Assembly (NCBI GenBank): GCA_023228645.1
Contig: JALOAT010000001.1
Location: 124,001-188,000 of the forward strand
DNA: 64,000 nucleotides
Direction: 5' to 3'
Source: Gammaproteobacteria bacterium
GTDB lineage: Bacteria; Pseudomonadota; Gammaproteobacteria; Thiohalomonadales; Thiohalomonadaceae
The translations under genes were made by a program, and so were the position numbers. The number at the start of each line of letters is the position of its first letter. The first letter of the stretch is position 1. Under the pieces are notes generated by a model that searched no databases, was not told the origin of the DNA, and saw only the letters and a list, made by a program, of their open reading frames with translations. Shown one piece after another: positions 45,327-52,765 of this stretch.

Positions 45327-45938
45327 ATGGTCCAGATTGTCATGGGATCAGATGTTGATTTCAGAGCGGCTGTATATGGACAACCTCATCCAGGGAGTTT
45401 AAACTTAATCAAGCAAACGAACGAAGCATTATCTAGTAGCTTTACTAATGCTCAAAGTAGTTTCTTAACTAAGGTAAAACAGTTATCAGAAGACTTCTCT
45501 GGTAACCACGTATTAAGTAAAATGAAGTCTGCACTAAATAAACTAGCACAGGCTTTCTTACCTGATATCATTCAGTATTATGATGATATCGATAAGATTC
45601 AACAAGCAGCATCTAAGATGCGGTATCTAATCATGAGTGAACCTACACTCCTGAAGAAATACCGTAATCAAGAGATTGCTGGCTATGATGAGCATTTTAC
45701 AGATATCTTCCCTGATCAAGTAGGTATTGATCACCCTGTTTATCAAGCTGTTAATAACGGTATCTTGGTGGAAGGTGATGAAGAGACTCCTGATACAGTG
45801 CAAATGTTCTTTACTGATGATGATAACACGATCACTGTAGAAGAACAGGTAGATATTAAATACACTCAAGCACTAGCCTTAGAAGAAGTCCTCTATGGTA
45901 AACGAGACCCTACCAGTCCTTGTGATCAACAGTTCTAA
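45327..45938 (+). CDS. Protein of unknown function downstream of the beta-prime N gene
   Basis: 203 residues from ATG 45327 with AAAGGAAAAAGG upstream; a TTG at 45291 in frame is not needed. Helical N-terminal two thirds, acidic C-terminal third with DDDNTITVEEQVD. It lies 32 bases after the RNAP gene and before a strong terminator, so it is probably expressed with it. Function unknown. Confidence 0.6.
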   Translation: MVQIVMGSDVDFRAAVYGQPHPGSLNLIKQTNEALSSSFTNAQSSFLTKVKQLSEDFSGNHVLSKMKSALNKLAQAFLPDIIQYYDDIDKIQQAASKMRYLIMSEPTLLKKYRNQEIAGYDEHFTDIFPDQVGIDHPVYQAVNNGILVEGDEETPDTVQMFFTDDDNTITVEEQVDIKYTQALALEEVLYGKRDPTSPCDQQF

Positions 45939-45948
45939 ATAGTAAGAC

Positions 45949-45988
45949 GGCATAATTGGGAGAGCTAACTGCTCTCCCGTTTTATGCC
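45949..45988 (+). terminator. Two-part terminator hairpin
   Basis: Outer stem GGCATAA (45949-45955) / TTATGCC (45982-45988), inner stem GGGAGAGC (45958-45965) / GCTCTCCC (45971-45978). TTTCTTTTTTC follows. It is nearly identical to the hairpin at 4794. Confidence 0.85.
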
Positions 45989-46029
45989 TTTCTTTTTTCT
46001 ATTCTAATTGTAAACTAGAATAATACAAT

Positions 46030-46040
46030 TACATATAACT
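46030..46040 (+). promoter_or_regulatory. Putative phage promoter box
   Basis: ACATATAACTA, identical to the box at 4455, lies 97 bases before a 30-codon gene with a near-perfect ribosome binding site. Confidence 0.45.
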
Positions 46041-46136
46041 AATTTGTTAACGGTTTTATATGAAATCGTTAGGGAGTCTATAGAGAAGTAGCAGCTTCTC
46101 TATAGACATGTGACTAACCATCTTTAGGAGGTCAAC

Positions 46137-46229
46137 ATGACTGATAAGGATTATGAGGACGTTCTGCGTCTTCTAAAATATTTAAATGCCAAGATCGCTG
46201 CTATTGACGCAGCTGGTCCACAGGGCTAA
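46137..46229 (+). CDS. 30-residue peptide gene with strong ribosome binding site
   Basis: ATG 46137 to TAA 46229 encodes 30 residues, starting MTDKDYEDVLRLLKYLNAKI and ending in DAAGPQG, an amphipathic helix. AGGAGGT (46126-46132) is one of the best Shine-Dalgarno sequences in the window. The gene has its own promoter-like box and its own terminator (46239-46262), so it forms a complete unit. Codon choice is GC-richer than the surroundings. Function unknown; a small regulator or inhibitor is possible. Confidence 0.6.
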   Translation: MTDKDYEDVLRLLKYLNAKIAAIDAAGPQG

Positions 46230-46238
46230 TTAAATAAG

Positions 46239-46262
46239 CCGAAGGGATTAAAGTCCCTTCGG
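46239..46262 (+). terminator. Rho-independent terminator
   Basis: CCGAAGGGA (46239-46247) pairs with TCCCTTCGG (46254-46262), 10 bases after the small peptide gene. No long T-run follows. Confidence 0.6.
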
Positions 46263-46352
46263 TAACAGTTAGTCGCATACAATAGAGAATTAACAATAAA
46301 TAAATATTAACATCCCATCTTTTTATCATCTTAAACACAAAGGACTTTTAAC

Positions 46353-46539
46353 ATGAGAAGCATTCTTACTGAAGATTACAGCAATACTCACTTTGGCTGG
46401 GTTTGAGCGATACCACGCACCACACCCAGTGATTATTTCTCATGTTCAAAAATGGATTATGAAGTTCGATGACTGGAATCCAGATGATTGCCTCTATACT
46501 TTTATTGAAAATATTATCGACGAAGGTGATCAGAAGTAA
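46353..46539 (+). pseudogene. Small ORF with frame break, possible +1 recoding
   Basis: ATG 46353 (AAAGGAC upstream) reads 17 codons to TGA in the context GGG TTT GAG. The +1 frame continues without a stop to TAA 46539 (FERYHAPHPVIISHVQKW..., ending in DEGDQK). The alternative frame is also open from just after the ATG (EAFLLKITAILTLAGFERYH), so deletion of one base right after the start would give a 61-residue protein. Either a start-proximal indel or +1 frameshifting at the UGA fits. A terminator follows at 46546. Confidence 0.45.
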
Positions 46540-46545
46540 TTAAAG

Positions 46546-46574
46546 AGAGGATAGTCTATTACAGATTATCCTCT
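46546..46574 (+). terminator. Rho-independent terminator
   Basis: AGAGGATA (46546-46553) pairs with TATCCTCT (46567-46574). Long T-rich runs follow (from about 46587). Confidence 0.75.
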
Positions 46575-46729
46575 TCTACTTCTCTTTCTTTTTTTTTTTC
46601 TTTTGTTATAGTAAATTTATTCCTATATTTCAACTCTATCATATACAAATTAAATAAAACATACAAACAAATGCTTAAATTCAGATTAAGAAGTAAGGAT
46701 ACTATGATGCTATTAAAGGATTTATAAAC

Positions 46730-47137
46730 ATGGCTAAGAAAATACCTTATGTAGGTGCTAATTCCTATATCAATAATATCGAATTAAAAGCAGATATTGC
46801 AATGGCTAATATCTTAGTATCAGAAGCTTCCCAATCTAATATTTTCAGAAGCTCAGTAACGAGTATTCCAGGCATCTTCTCTGAAGGCAATGGAAACATA
46901 GAACTTACTATTTCTTTACTGAGGTCTAAATTAGAGAATTATTTACTTCGAATTTTTGATGGTGCAGTGGTAGATGTATTTCGCTACGATGGTATAGATG
47001 AAGATGCTAGTAAACAAACTATCATTATTAGAGCAATGATAGTTGATGATGATAAGCAATATAACTTAGAAAAGCTATTAAGAGAAGTTAATGGCAAATA
47101 TACGTATATAACTAACATCAATAACGGGACCGTTTAA
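46730..47137 (+). CDS. Protein of unknown function
   Basis: 135 residues, alpha/beta, no motif recognised. It is the first of a compact five-gene run (gaps of 6, 31, overlap, 5 bases) leading to the SbcD-like nuclease. Function unknown; a recombination or repair accessory role is only suggested by company. Confidence 0.55.
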   Translation: MAKKIPYVGANSYINNIELKADIAMANILVSEASQSNIFRSSVTSIPGIFSEGNGNIELTISLLRSKLENYLLRIFDGAVVDVFRYDGIDEDASKQTIIIRAMIVDDDKQYNLEKLLREVNGKYTYITNINNGTV

Positions 47138-47143
47138 TTAGCT

Positions 47144-47431
47144 ATGGAAACGAGCTTTAAGTTTGTATTACTTGATACTAATCACAATACAGAAGAAAGT
47201 GATTGGGGGGCATTATTTACAGTAGAAGTAGAAGGCTTAACTTCCTATACTAACAAGAAAGTTCCAGTTTTATTTAAAAGTACTAGATATCATATCGATG
47301 TATTTAAAGTACATAATAAAGAAATGGAAAAAATCGATCTTAATACCGATTTAGAAGAACGTATTAAAAAACGCTATGAAGAAAGCTATCTATTTGGTAA
47401 AAAAATATTCACCTTAGCTATCTTACGATAA
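47144..47431 (+). CDS. Small protein of unknown function
   Basis: 95 residues, beta-rich, with a charged C-terminal helix (EERIKKRYEESY). It starts six bases after the preceding stop. No family recognised. Confidence 0.5.
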   Translation: METSFKFVLLDTNHNTEESDWGALFTVEVEGLTSYTNKKVPVLFKSTRYHIDVFKVHNKEMEKIDLNTDLEERIKKRYEESYLFGKKIFTLAILR

Positions 47432-47462
47432 CGTTTAATTAACTATCTTATTATAAAAAGGT

Positions 47463-48146
47463 GTGGTATTGGAACAAGATTACTTAAATAAAGCATCAGA
47501 CTTACTTAACGAAGCGCTCTTGAATAAATCTATTGTAGGTTTAGATTCTATTAAAGAAGTCGTAGATAAAGCTCAAGAATGGCTAGCTGTTCGTATTACA
47601 ACGGATCAATTTGAAGAAGGTTTCTTACCTCTATTTACTGGCGAGACACCAAAGTATCCAGAAGTCAACTTCTATACTTATTCTAATTTTGTAGGAGGTC
47701 CTAACAGAGAACTCATCCTTACAGATAGTACTGGTAAAGATGTTCTTATTGTTCCTCCTTTATTTGATCGTGATAAAATTAAATTCGATCTACCTAGAGA
47801 TCCCCAGAATTCTTTATTTGAATTAATGGGTAGGGTAGGTGAAGTAAGTAGTCGCATCCCTATGCAAGGTAATCGCTTATTCTTAGCGATGACAAGTCGT
47901 AAATGGGATGATATTAAAAATAAAGATATTTATCTTAAAGTTATTCAGGATTGGAATAAAGTCTTTAGCTATTTTGGTAGGGAAGTTATTACTATTGAAG
48001 GACTTTCTAATGAAGAATTAGGTATCCCAAATAACTATAAACCTAAGGTCTTAAATCAGGAACAACCTGTTGAAATAAGAAATAATGTAACTCCTTCATC
48101 TAATAGTAGAGATTTCCTCGATCTTGATGAAGAATATGATAGCTAA
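47463..48146 (+). CDS. Protein of unknown function upstream of the SbcD-like nuclease
   Basis: 227 residues from GTG 47463 or TTG 47469, with AAAAGGTG upstream. Mostly alpha/beta, ending in an acidic tail (RDFLDLDEEYDS). The 3' end overlaps the nuclease gene by about 20 bases, so translation is coupled and the two products may work together. No SbcC-type ATPase motif is present. Confidence 0.5.
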   Translation: MVLEQDYLNKASDLLNEALLNKSIVGLDSIKEVVDKAQEWLAVRITTDQFEEGFLPLFTGETPKYPEVNFYTYSNFVGGPNRELILTDSTGKDVLIVPPLFDRDKIKFDLPRDPQNSLFELMGRVGEVSSRIPMQGNRLFLAMTSRKWDDIKNKDIYLKVIQDWNKVFSYFGREVITIEGLSNEELGIPNNYKPKVLNQEQPVEIRNNVTPSSNSRDFLDLDEEYDS

Positions 48147-49263
48147 AGAAAAGTTAAATGCTTTCGTCATTTCTGACATTCATTTCGGTAATACTAGAAT
48201 TGATAATCAAAGAATGGCTAAAGCACTTAGAGATGTATTAAGTGATAAAAATCCTAAATTCCAATATATCAACGCTATCTTTTTCGCAGGAGATATTTGG
48301 GATAAGTTATTATCACTTAATAACCCTGACTTACCAGAGATATTTAATAAGTTCTTAGCGATCTTTAGAGATTGTAAAAAGAAAAATATTTCGGTATTTA
48401 TTTTAGAGGGAACTAAGAGTCATGAATGGGCGCAGTCCAATGTCTTAGATTCCCTCAATACTTCTAGTGGTATTTGTGCACAAATAAAATATATCAAAGA
48501 GCTGATTGTCTGGTATGAAGAGAGATTCCAAAAGAATTTTCTCTTCATACCGGATGATCTACATCATGATCATTCAATCGTCCTTGCACAAGCCTTAGAA
48601 GCTTTAAAAGAGAAAGGATTGGATTGTGTAGATTTAGCCATTACTCACGGAATGTTTAAGCATCACGTACCAGCAGGACTATCGATTCCCCACCACGATA
48701 ATAGCTCTTATGAAGTTATTGTTAAGGACGGTATTTTTAACGGTCATGTCCATACTCATAGTGAAGTAGGTAAGGTATATACTCAAGGCTCTTTTGGTCG
48801 TATTAGTCATAATGAAGAAGAAGCTAAAGGGTATTATCATTTCTGGTACGATGAAAATGATGTATTTCATAAAACATTTATTGAAAATACTTTAGCTGAA
48901 CTATTCATTACTGTCGATTGTACTGGTTTAAATGCTGAAGATTCTTTTAAGAAAGTCAAAGCTCTAATAGCTGAGAAAGGCGAAGACATGACTATTCGTA
49001 TTATGAGTGAAGGGACTAACCCCATTTTCTCTAATATGAGTGAGTTAATTAAGAGTTTTCCTTTTACCCGTTTTTCTGAACCTAAGAAGGTAAAAGAAGA
49101 AGTGGATAAAGAAACTAAGGCAGTTGATATAAAGAACTTCACACCAATTGTTATCAATAGAGAAAATATTGGTCAGCTAGTACTAGAGAGAGCAGATAAA
49201 AAAGAAGATCTCGCTCAAGATGTAAGGGCTGCACTCATTGATGCTATTGAAGCGTTGAGGTAA
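48127..49263 (+). CDS. SbcD/Mre11-like metallophosphoesterase nuclease
   Basis: 378 residues from ATG 48127 (ATG 48136 also possible). The calcineurin-type metal-binding motifs occur in order: SDIHFG (about 16-21), AGDIWD (about 57-62), GTKSHEW (about 94-100, in place of the usual GNHD/E), ITHGMFKHH (about 176-184) and GHVHTHS (about 212-218). These coordinate two metal ions for phosphodiester cleavage in SbcD/Mre11/gp47 nucleases. A ~120-residue C-terminal part follows. It would process DNA ends or hairpins in replication and recombination. No SbcC/Rad50 partner lies in the window. Confidence 0.82.
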   Translation: MKNMIAKEKLNAFVISDIHFGNTRIDNQRMAKALRDVLSDKNPKFQYINAIFFAGDIWDKLLSLNNPDLPEIFNKFLAIFRDCKKKNISVFILEGTKSHEWAQSNVLDSLNTSSGICAQIKYIKELIVWYEERFQKNFLFIPDDLHHDHSIVLAQALEALKEKGLDCVDLAITHGMFKHHVPAGLSIPHHDNSSYEVIVKDGIFNGHVHTHSEVGKVYTQGSFGRISHNEEEAKGYYHFWYDENDVFHKTFIENTLAELFITVDCTGLNAEDSFKKVKALIAEKGEDMTIRIMSEGTNPIFSNMSELIKSFPFTRFSEPKKVKEEVDKETKAVDIKNFTPIVINRENIGQLVLERADKKEDLAQDVRAALIDAIEALR

Positions 49264-49268
49264 TTACA

Positions 49269-50114
49269 ATGAGAGTATTGACCGATAGAGTTGTTAACTA
49301 CTTCCCTATGTCAGTAGCTACAAGCTTAGCTATCGAAGGTTTAGTAGGAGTAGGGTTGGATGGGAATGGTAGTGTTAAAAAAACACCTAACAGAACTAAA
49401 GAGTTTGAAAAGGTTTGGATTAATGTCCGTACATTAATCAGAAACGTTATAGGTAGTGTGTCAGATAGAAGTATTGAAAGTATCAGACCTGACCATATAG
49501 CGTTTACGGTTATGGAAGATATTGGTGCAATTGAAGAAGCGTTAAAAGTATACGGACCTCATCTAAAATTACAACTCTATTATTGCGAGTATAGATTTAT
49601 ACAAAGAAGCTTTCCTAACGCATTATTAAGAGAACCTAGTACTGTAAAACAAAAGACGTATAATGAAGTATCAGAGAGAGCTTGGAACTTCACTAGAACG
49701 CTTATACAAGACTCTGAGTACGCTTTTAAGAACTATATGAAGACAATAGAAGGTAACTACATGGAGAAAGTGTTAATGCTATCACACTTTCCTATTGATT
49801 TACTTTCTTATAAACAATTCAGGGAACTGAGTTTATTAGAGTCTCATACAGGTGCAATTAAAACAAGACCGTATTGGTATACAAAACTCTATAACGGAAA
49901 AGATCTTTCTATTATCCCTTTTAATGAACTCACATTACAAGTCTATGGAGACAATGAAACCTTTAGACCTACATCCATAAAGCTAAGACGACTACTTACG
50001 GATATAGCCATTAGTAATAAATGGTCCTACTTAACGACAGTAGATAAGATCCGATATAATTTAAATAGTATTAAAGACCCAGTGTCTAAAGAAGAATTGA
50101 AAAAGTATCTGTAA
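49269..50114 (+). CDS. Protein of unknown function
   Basis: 281 residues, helical, basic and Arg/Tyr-rich, starting six bases after the nuclease stop. It lies between the nuclease and the SSB-like gene, so a DNA-transaction role is plausible, but no motif is recognised. Confidence 0.55.
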   Translation: MRVLTDRVVNYFPMSVATSLAIEGLVGVGLDGNGSVKKTPNRTKEFEKVWINVRTLIRNVIGSVSDRSIESIRPDHIAFTVMEDIGAIEEALKVYGPHLKLQLYYCEYRFIQRSFPNALLREPSTVKQKTYNEVSERAWNFTRTLIQDSEYAFKNYMKTIEGNYMEKVLMLSHFPIDLLSYKQFRELSLLESHTGAIKTRPYWYTKLYNGKDLSIIPFNELTLQVYGDNETFRPTSIKLRRLLTDIAISNKWSYLTTVDKIRYNLNSIKDPVSKEELKKYL

Positions 50115-50190
50115 AATATTACTTTTTAAGCAACTCTTCTATAATTTGTGAAATATTGTTATCCTAAAAGAAAAAGGGAATAAAGTTAAA

Positions 50191-50952
50191 ATGAGTAACT
50201 ATCAAAACAACCAGCAAGAATACCAGCACACTATTTTAGACGCTCGTTATTCCAGTATGAGTGCACCTAGTACTGAGCAAGGTAAATGGGCAGCAATTAA
50301 ATGGTCTGTGAACAAAGGTGAAGTCCGTATGACGGTCTTTACTAATGATGCTGGTGATACTGCCAATAACCCAGCAGAAAAAGGACGTATTCAAGCTACT
50401 CTAACTCCTCGTCAATTCGGTTGGTTTACTGGAGCAATTGAAGAAGCTATTAACGCTACAAGTGAATATACTGCTATGTATACGCATGAGGACTATAAAT
50501 TCTTTGGTCCTGGTAAACGTTCTGAAACTCCTCTTCCTATCTGGTCTCTTATTGTAAAACGCGCTGAAGATGGTAAGATCTCATTCATGCTTTTAGATGC
50601 AGGTAAGAAAGACCGTCCACGAATTCCTTTTACGTTTGAGCCAGCTCGTGGTGGTAAGATGTTAATTAAGATTAACGGTGAGATGGTAGATAACCCAGGT
50701 GAGGTTTCTAAAACATTTGCTCGCGGTTTCTTAAATACTACTGTTCCGATGATTAATAAACTTTGTGTTGATAATTACGTTCACAAGCAGCCTAATAACA
50801 ATAACAATAATAATCGCGGTGGTGGAAATAATAATTATCGTAACAATAATAATAATAATAATAACTACTCAGGTGGTAATCAGAATCAAGGAGGCGGTAG
50901 CAGCTATCAAGCACCTGCCAGCAGCAATTTTGATGATGATATCCCTTTCTGA
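50191..50952 (+). CDS. Probable single-stranded DNA-binding protein
   Basis: 253 residues. A globular region of about 195 residues is followed by a low-complexity Asn/Gly linker (about 198-240, runs of N with NYR and GGG) and a C-terminal acidic tip DDDIPF, which is the hallmark of bacterial SSB proteins that recruits partner enzymes. The globular part does not show the usual OB-fold SSB sequence, so it may be a divergent or unrelated ssDNA-binding fold. It would coat ssDNA during replication. It is located between nuclease and RNAP genes with good codon usage and a terminator behind it. Confidence 0.72.
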   Translation: MSNYQNNQQEYQHTILDARYSSMSAPSTEQGKWAAIKWSVNKGEVRMTVFTNDAGDTANNPAEKGRIQATLTPRQFGWFTGAIEEAINATSEYTAMYTHEDYKFFGPGKRSETPLPIWSLIVKRAEDGKISFMLLDAGKKDRPRIPFTFEPARGGKMLIKINGEMVDNPGEVSKTFARGFLNTTVPMINKLCVDNYVHKQPNNNNNNNRGGGNNNYRNNNNNNNNYSGGNQNQGGGSSYQAPASSNFDDDIPF

Positions 50953-50973
50953 TAAACAACAATAATAAAGAGG

Positions 50974-51000
50974 TGGGAGTCCGATTAAGTAGGACTCCCA
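50974..51000 (+). terminator. Rho-independent terminator
   Basis: TGGGAGTCC (50974-50982) pairs with GGACTCCCA (50992-51000), followed by TTATGCCTTT. It ends the SSB-like unit. Confidence 0.75.
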
Positions 51001-51030
51001 TTATGCCTTTAAATCAAGAAAATAACAACT

Positions 51031-51041
51031 ACATATCACCT
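51031..51041 (+). promoter_or_regulatory. Putative phage promoter box
   Basis: ACATATCACCT lies 45 bases before the gp68-like RNAP subunit gene, directly after a terminator. Confidence 0.5.
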
Positions 51042-51085
51042 AAAAGTACAAGGTATTTTTTCCCTTTCGCTTACTAAGGTTGGAA

Positions 51086-52720
51086 ATGGATATAAAAGAA
51101 AAGAGTTTGAGAATTATACAAAAGAGTCCTACTACAGTCAGTACTTATTTCAATGATAAAGAGCTGATATGGGATGTCTCTGTATTTAACAATACTTCTC
51201 ATCGGAATAACGAGTTTGATATCTTCGAGCAGATTAATCAATATTGGTTAACTAAACCTATCTCTTTTCAAGAAGAGGTATTTAAGTATTACGAGAAGAT
51301 TCATTCTGTATTTCAATTTGGAGGTACAATTGAGGACCTAACGCTTGAACTCGGTCCTTATATGAAGGGTATTATTAAACTTCATAATCCTGATGAGATT
51401 GCAGTCTGGTCACAAATTAGTGCAAGACTTTATGTTTCGTCTTCATTGATGTCCGAATACGCAGATAACGGAAATGAAGGCGCATCTCGCTTCGTGCAGG
51501 TTGGAACGCGTAATAAGACTTATCTGAAAAGAGATTATACCAAACTTCTAGGTTTAGCTATCTCTATCCGTGCTCTAGTACCTATCTTTGGAGAATTTAT
51601 TTTCCAAACTGGTGCATCAGCAGGTGTTAACTTCAAAGAGTATCGTGCTGGTAAACTATTAGAAGGTACGACTTTAGAGACATGCGAGGCTTATGAAAAA
51701 CTAAGGTTGTATGTCAATGACATTGCAGGTACAGATAAGCAAAAGAGTTCACCTATTCTAGACGGTATCAGTAGTGAAGAATTCCCGGTATGGATTCTTT
51801 ACATGATCATCATTCGTCGTTTAACAGTAGGTAATTTAAAAGGTGATCCAAACCAACCTAACTCTCATCTAGTTACTTATATCCATTTTTACTTGAATCA
51901 AAGATTACTAGGATATGAGAATAACTTCTCCTCAGGTAAGGTTAGGGATAAAGATGTAGGATCAGCTAACGCAGACGATGAGTCTAAGCTCTCTGTTTTA
52001 GAGACTTATAAAACACCGACAGAGCATAGTCCGGGTGATTATGAGCAAATGGCGTTTTATGCAAACAACATTGAATGGTGTATTAATACCTTGTGTCCTG
52101 GTCTAGACATGAAGATTTATGAGCAAGCAAAAGAAGCTAGTGCATTTATGCTAGGACCTGTTCCTTTCTATAAGGCACAAAGCGTCATTGTTCAGAATCT
52201 AATTGGACCTTATCTAGCACCAGATGTATTAGAACATATTCAAAGGATTCCTAGTTTGGGTCTTTATAATGTTGTTCAAGCAATGTTGTGGCAGTACGGA
52301 TATAAAGACCTTGCGTCTTTTATTACAACCACTACAAAGCAAGAGCATGAAGGGTTAAGTGGTTCTACACATACAGCTAGGATGAACATCCCACGAGTAA
52401 TGAGCGATATGATTCGAGATCTATATCCTCATTTAAAGAGAACCAGTTCTCGAAGTGTTAATAGTAAGATTGAACCTACACCTCTTACAACAATTAAGAA
52501 TATTGTTGAACACATGAGTGTGGGTAATTGGAGGAGTAATATCCATGAAGCTTGGTTAAATGAACTAGATTTAAGCGCCATCTCACCTTCAAGACGCCGA
52601 GATTGGAGAATACCTCCTGACATTAGAATTCAGTTAGCTAAACTGTTTATTCAAATTGGGATGTTTGAAGTGCCTTTCCATCCCGACAACGTCAAGAAAT
52701 TCCAACAGCTCTCGTTTTAA
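51086..52720 (+). CDS. nvRNAP accessory subunit (phiKZ gp68 type)
   Basis: 544 residues from ATG 51086 (AAGG upstream; TTG 51080 also in frame). phiKZ gp68 is the fifth, non-conserved subunit of the non-virion RNAP, needed for promoter function, and is about this size. The identification is from gene order: it is followed by two genes and then the beta C and beta-prime C parts, exactly as phiKZ gp68-gp69-gp70-gp71/73-gp74. No sigma-factor motif is seen by eye. Helix-rich. Confidence 0.72.
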   Translation: MDIKEKSLRIIQKSPTTVSTYFNDKELIWDVSVFNNTSHRNNEFDIFEQINQYWLTKPISFQEEVFKYYEKIHSVFQFGGTIEDLTLELGPYMKGIIKLHNPDEIAVWSQISARLYVSSSLMSEYADNGNEGASRFVQVGTRNKTYLKRDYTKLLGLAISIRALVPIFGEFIFQTGASAGVNFKEYRAGKLLEGTTLETCEAYEKLRLYVNDIAGTDKQKSSPILDGISSEEFPVWILYMIIIRRLTVGNLKGDPNQPNSHLVTYIHFYLNQRLLGYENNFSSGKVRDKDVGSANADDESKLSVLETYKTPTEHSPGDYEQMAFYANNIEWCINTLCPGLDMKIYEQAKEASAFMLGPVPFYKAQSVIVQNLIGPYLAPDVLEHIQRIPSLGLYNVVQAMLWQYGYKDLASFITTTTKQEHEGLSGSTHTARMNIPRVMSDMIRDLYPHLKRTSSRSVNSKIEPTPLTTIKNIVEHMSVGNWRSNIHEAWLNELDLSAISPSRRRDWRIPPDIRIQLAKLFIQIGMFEVPFHPDNVKKFQQLSF

Positions 52721-52765
52721 CATCCCAACGTAAAAAACCAACCCTATTCTCTCTGGAGTTTATCA

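Noticed and set aside
50765..51001. Alternative-frame ORFs over the Asn-rich linker of the SSB-like gene (both strands)
   Set aside because: They are low-complexity Ile or Tyr runs produced by AAT/AAC repeats read in other frames.
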